Source of the DNA: Prevotellaceae bacterium
GTDB taxonomy: Bacteria > Bacteroidota > Bacteroidia > Bacteroidales > UBA932
NCBI GenBank assembly: GCA_031258755.1
Contig: JAIRMK010000136.1
Location: 1 to 7,522 of the forward strand
DNA length: 7,522 bases
Direction: 5' to 3'
Positions 7,113-7,522 of the stretch are shown piece after piece; the first letter of the stretch is position 1, and the number at the start of each line of letters is the position of its first letter. Below the pieces are notes generated by a model, which was not told where the DNA came from, searched no databases, and was given only the letters and a program-made list of their open reading frames with translations. Position numbers and translations under genes: made by a program.

Positions 7113-7330
7113 AAAGCAGCGTCAATTAAAATATTATTTTCTTTGGATAGATCATCTATCCTACGTTTGCGAGCGGCTTTTGTCTCAAATTTTTCGAGTA
7201 TTGACCATGTGCCAAATTTCTTGCTCTGCATAATAGCATAGTTTACACGTCCACACTTTCCGGGTATATCCCTTTCCCGGAGAAAGATGTAGCCGGCTTT
7301 TTGTAGTTTTTCGATGCTTGTTTTGTTCAT
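7109..7330 (-). CDS. Hypothetical small basic protein, 73 aa
   Basis: I cannot name this family. The protein appears to be a compact soluble domain: an N-terminal helix with basic residues (IEKLQKAGY), a central part likely to form beta strands (residues about 14-47, including RERDIPGK and GTWSILEKF), and a strongly basic helix at about 50-60 (TKAARKRRIDDL). It has no signal peptide or membrane segment. The basic helix could bind nucleic acid, but that is inference only. The ATG at 7330 is the first possible start because an in-frame TAA lies at 7343-7345. Its stop overlaps the start of the 210-aa membrane protein gene by 4 bases, so the two are probably co-translated. A gene reading in from the right edge stops 30 bases upstream, so all three may share a transcript. 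Confidence 0.75.
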   Translation of the reverse strand: MNKTSIEKLQKAGYIFLRERDIPGKCGRVNYAIMQSKKFGTWSILEKFETKAARKRRIDDLSKENNILIDAAL

Positions 7331-7360
7331 GAGGTTTGTTTTTTACATTAAAGCCTAATT

Positions 7361-7522
7361 TTACATTTTTATTTTTGGTTTTTTGTAGTTGTCATTGGAA
7401 AAATTTTTATATGGATTTTCTATTGTTTTTAAGCGATTATTGAATGTATTTTGTAGTTGTTTATCGATGCCTTTTATTGCTTTGAGGTCATCATTGAAAT
7501 CCTTTAATATGGCGGTTTCTAT
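7361..7522 (-). CDS. C-terminal end of a hypothetical protein (partial)
   Basis: The minus strand is open from the right edge to a TAA at 7361-7363, giving the last 53 residues of a protein whose start lies beyond the window. The visible part is rich in Lys, Asn, Asp and Ile (for example AILKDFNDDLKAIKGID). It looks helical at first and ends in a basic tail (YKKPKIKM). It is 30 bases upstream of the 73-aa gene on the same strand, consistent with an operon. With so little visible no function can be given, and a chance open frame in A+T-rich DNA cannot be fully excluded, though the amino acid make-up looks protein-like. Confidence 0.55.
   Translation of the reverse strand: METAILKDFNDDLKAIKGIDKQLQNTFNNRLKTIENPYKNFSNDNYKKPKIKM

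Larger units (their letters stand above)
5037..7522. mobile_element. Left end of a tRNA-Pro-integrated genomic island (right end outside window)
   Basis: The order tRNA 3' end, repeat-rich non-coding DNA, complete integrase, then A+T-rich small genes of unknown function is the standard layout of one end of an integrative element. The DNA left of 5037 (A2M and tRNA) looks like host chromosome. No conjugation, replication or phage structural genes are visible in the 2.5 kb shown, so the element type (integrative conjugative element, mobilizable island, prophage or satellite) cannot be decided. The outer limit and attR are not seen. Confidence 0.7.

Noticed and set aside
7381..7460. 12-base direct repeat TTTTGTAGTTGT at 7381-7392 and 7449-7460
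   Set aside because: It lies within the partial coding frame, is read in different frames in the two copies, has no further copies nearby, and is low-complexity. It could be chance.
5037..7522. CRISPR array or self-contained retroelement in the right half
   Set aside because: No spacer-separated repeats of suitable length and no reverse transcriptase motifs are present. The only repeats are the short 10-base-period iterons.

Overview
The window looks like a Bacteroidales chromosome (Bacteroides/Parabacteroides/Dysgonomonas-like; genus not determinable by eye). The evidence is three promoter-like sites carrying the Bacteroidetes -7 motif TAnnTTTG or a near match, the absence of obvious Shine-Dalgarno sequences, a Bacteroidetes-type alpha-2-macroglobulin lipoprotein, and a Bacteroidetes-type tyrosine recombinase with an N-terminal arm-binding domain.

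Layout. (1) Positions 1-4895, minus strand: one very large gene, cut by the left edge, for an alpha-2-macroglobulin (A2M) family lipoprotein with an intact thioester motif (GCLEQ). It is a core-type protein thought to trap proteases in the cell envelope. (2) Positions 4896-4982: a compact divergent promoter region. The A2M promoter (minus) and the tRNA promoter (plus) overlap at their -33 ends. (3) Positions 4983-5056: tRNA-Pro(GGG). (4) Positions 5057-5230: a non-coding stretch with 10-bp-phased TCAAAG direct repeats in two clusters, followed by the integrase promoter and several GATACC repeats. (5) Positions 5231-6433: a complete tyrosine recombinase/integrase pointing away from the tRNA. 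(6) Positions 6480-7522, minus strand: an A+T-rich run of three small genes of unknown function. In transcription order these are the C-terminal end of a gene entering from the right edge, a 73-aa basic protein, and a 210-aa single-pass membrane protein. The last two overlap by 4 bp. They converge on the integrase.

Interpretation. The tRNA-Pro 3' end followed by an integrase and A+T-rich unknown genes is the classic left boundary of a tRNA-integrated genomic island. The host chromosome is to the left (A2M and tRNA) and the element to the right (integrase and cargo). The other end (attR) is outside the window, so the element's size and full cargo cannot be judged. The least explained parts are the phased repeats between the tRNA and int (candidate arm-type recombinase, excisionase or repressor sites) and the overlapping 73-aa/210-aa gene pair.
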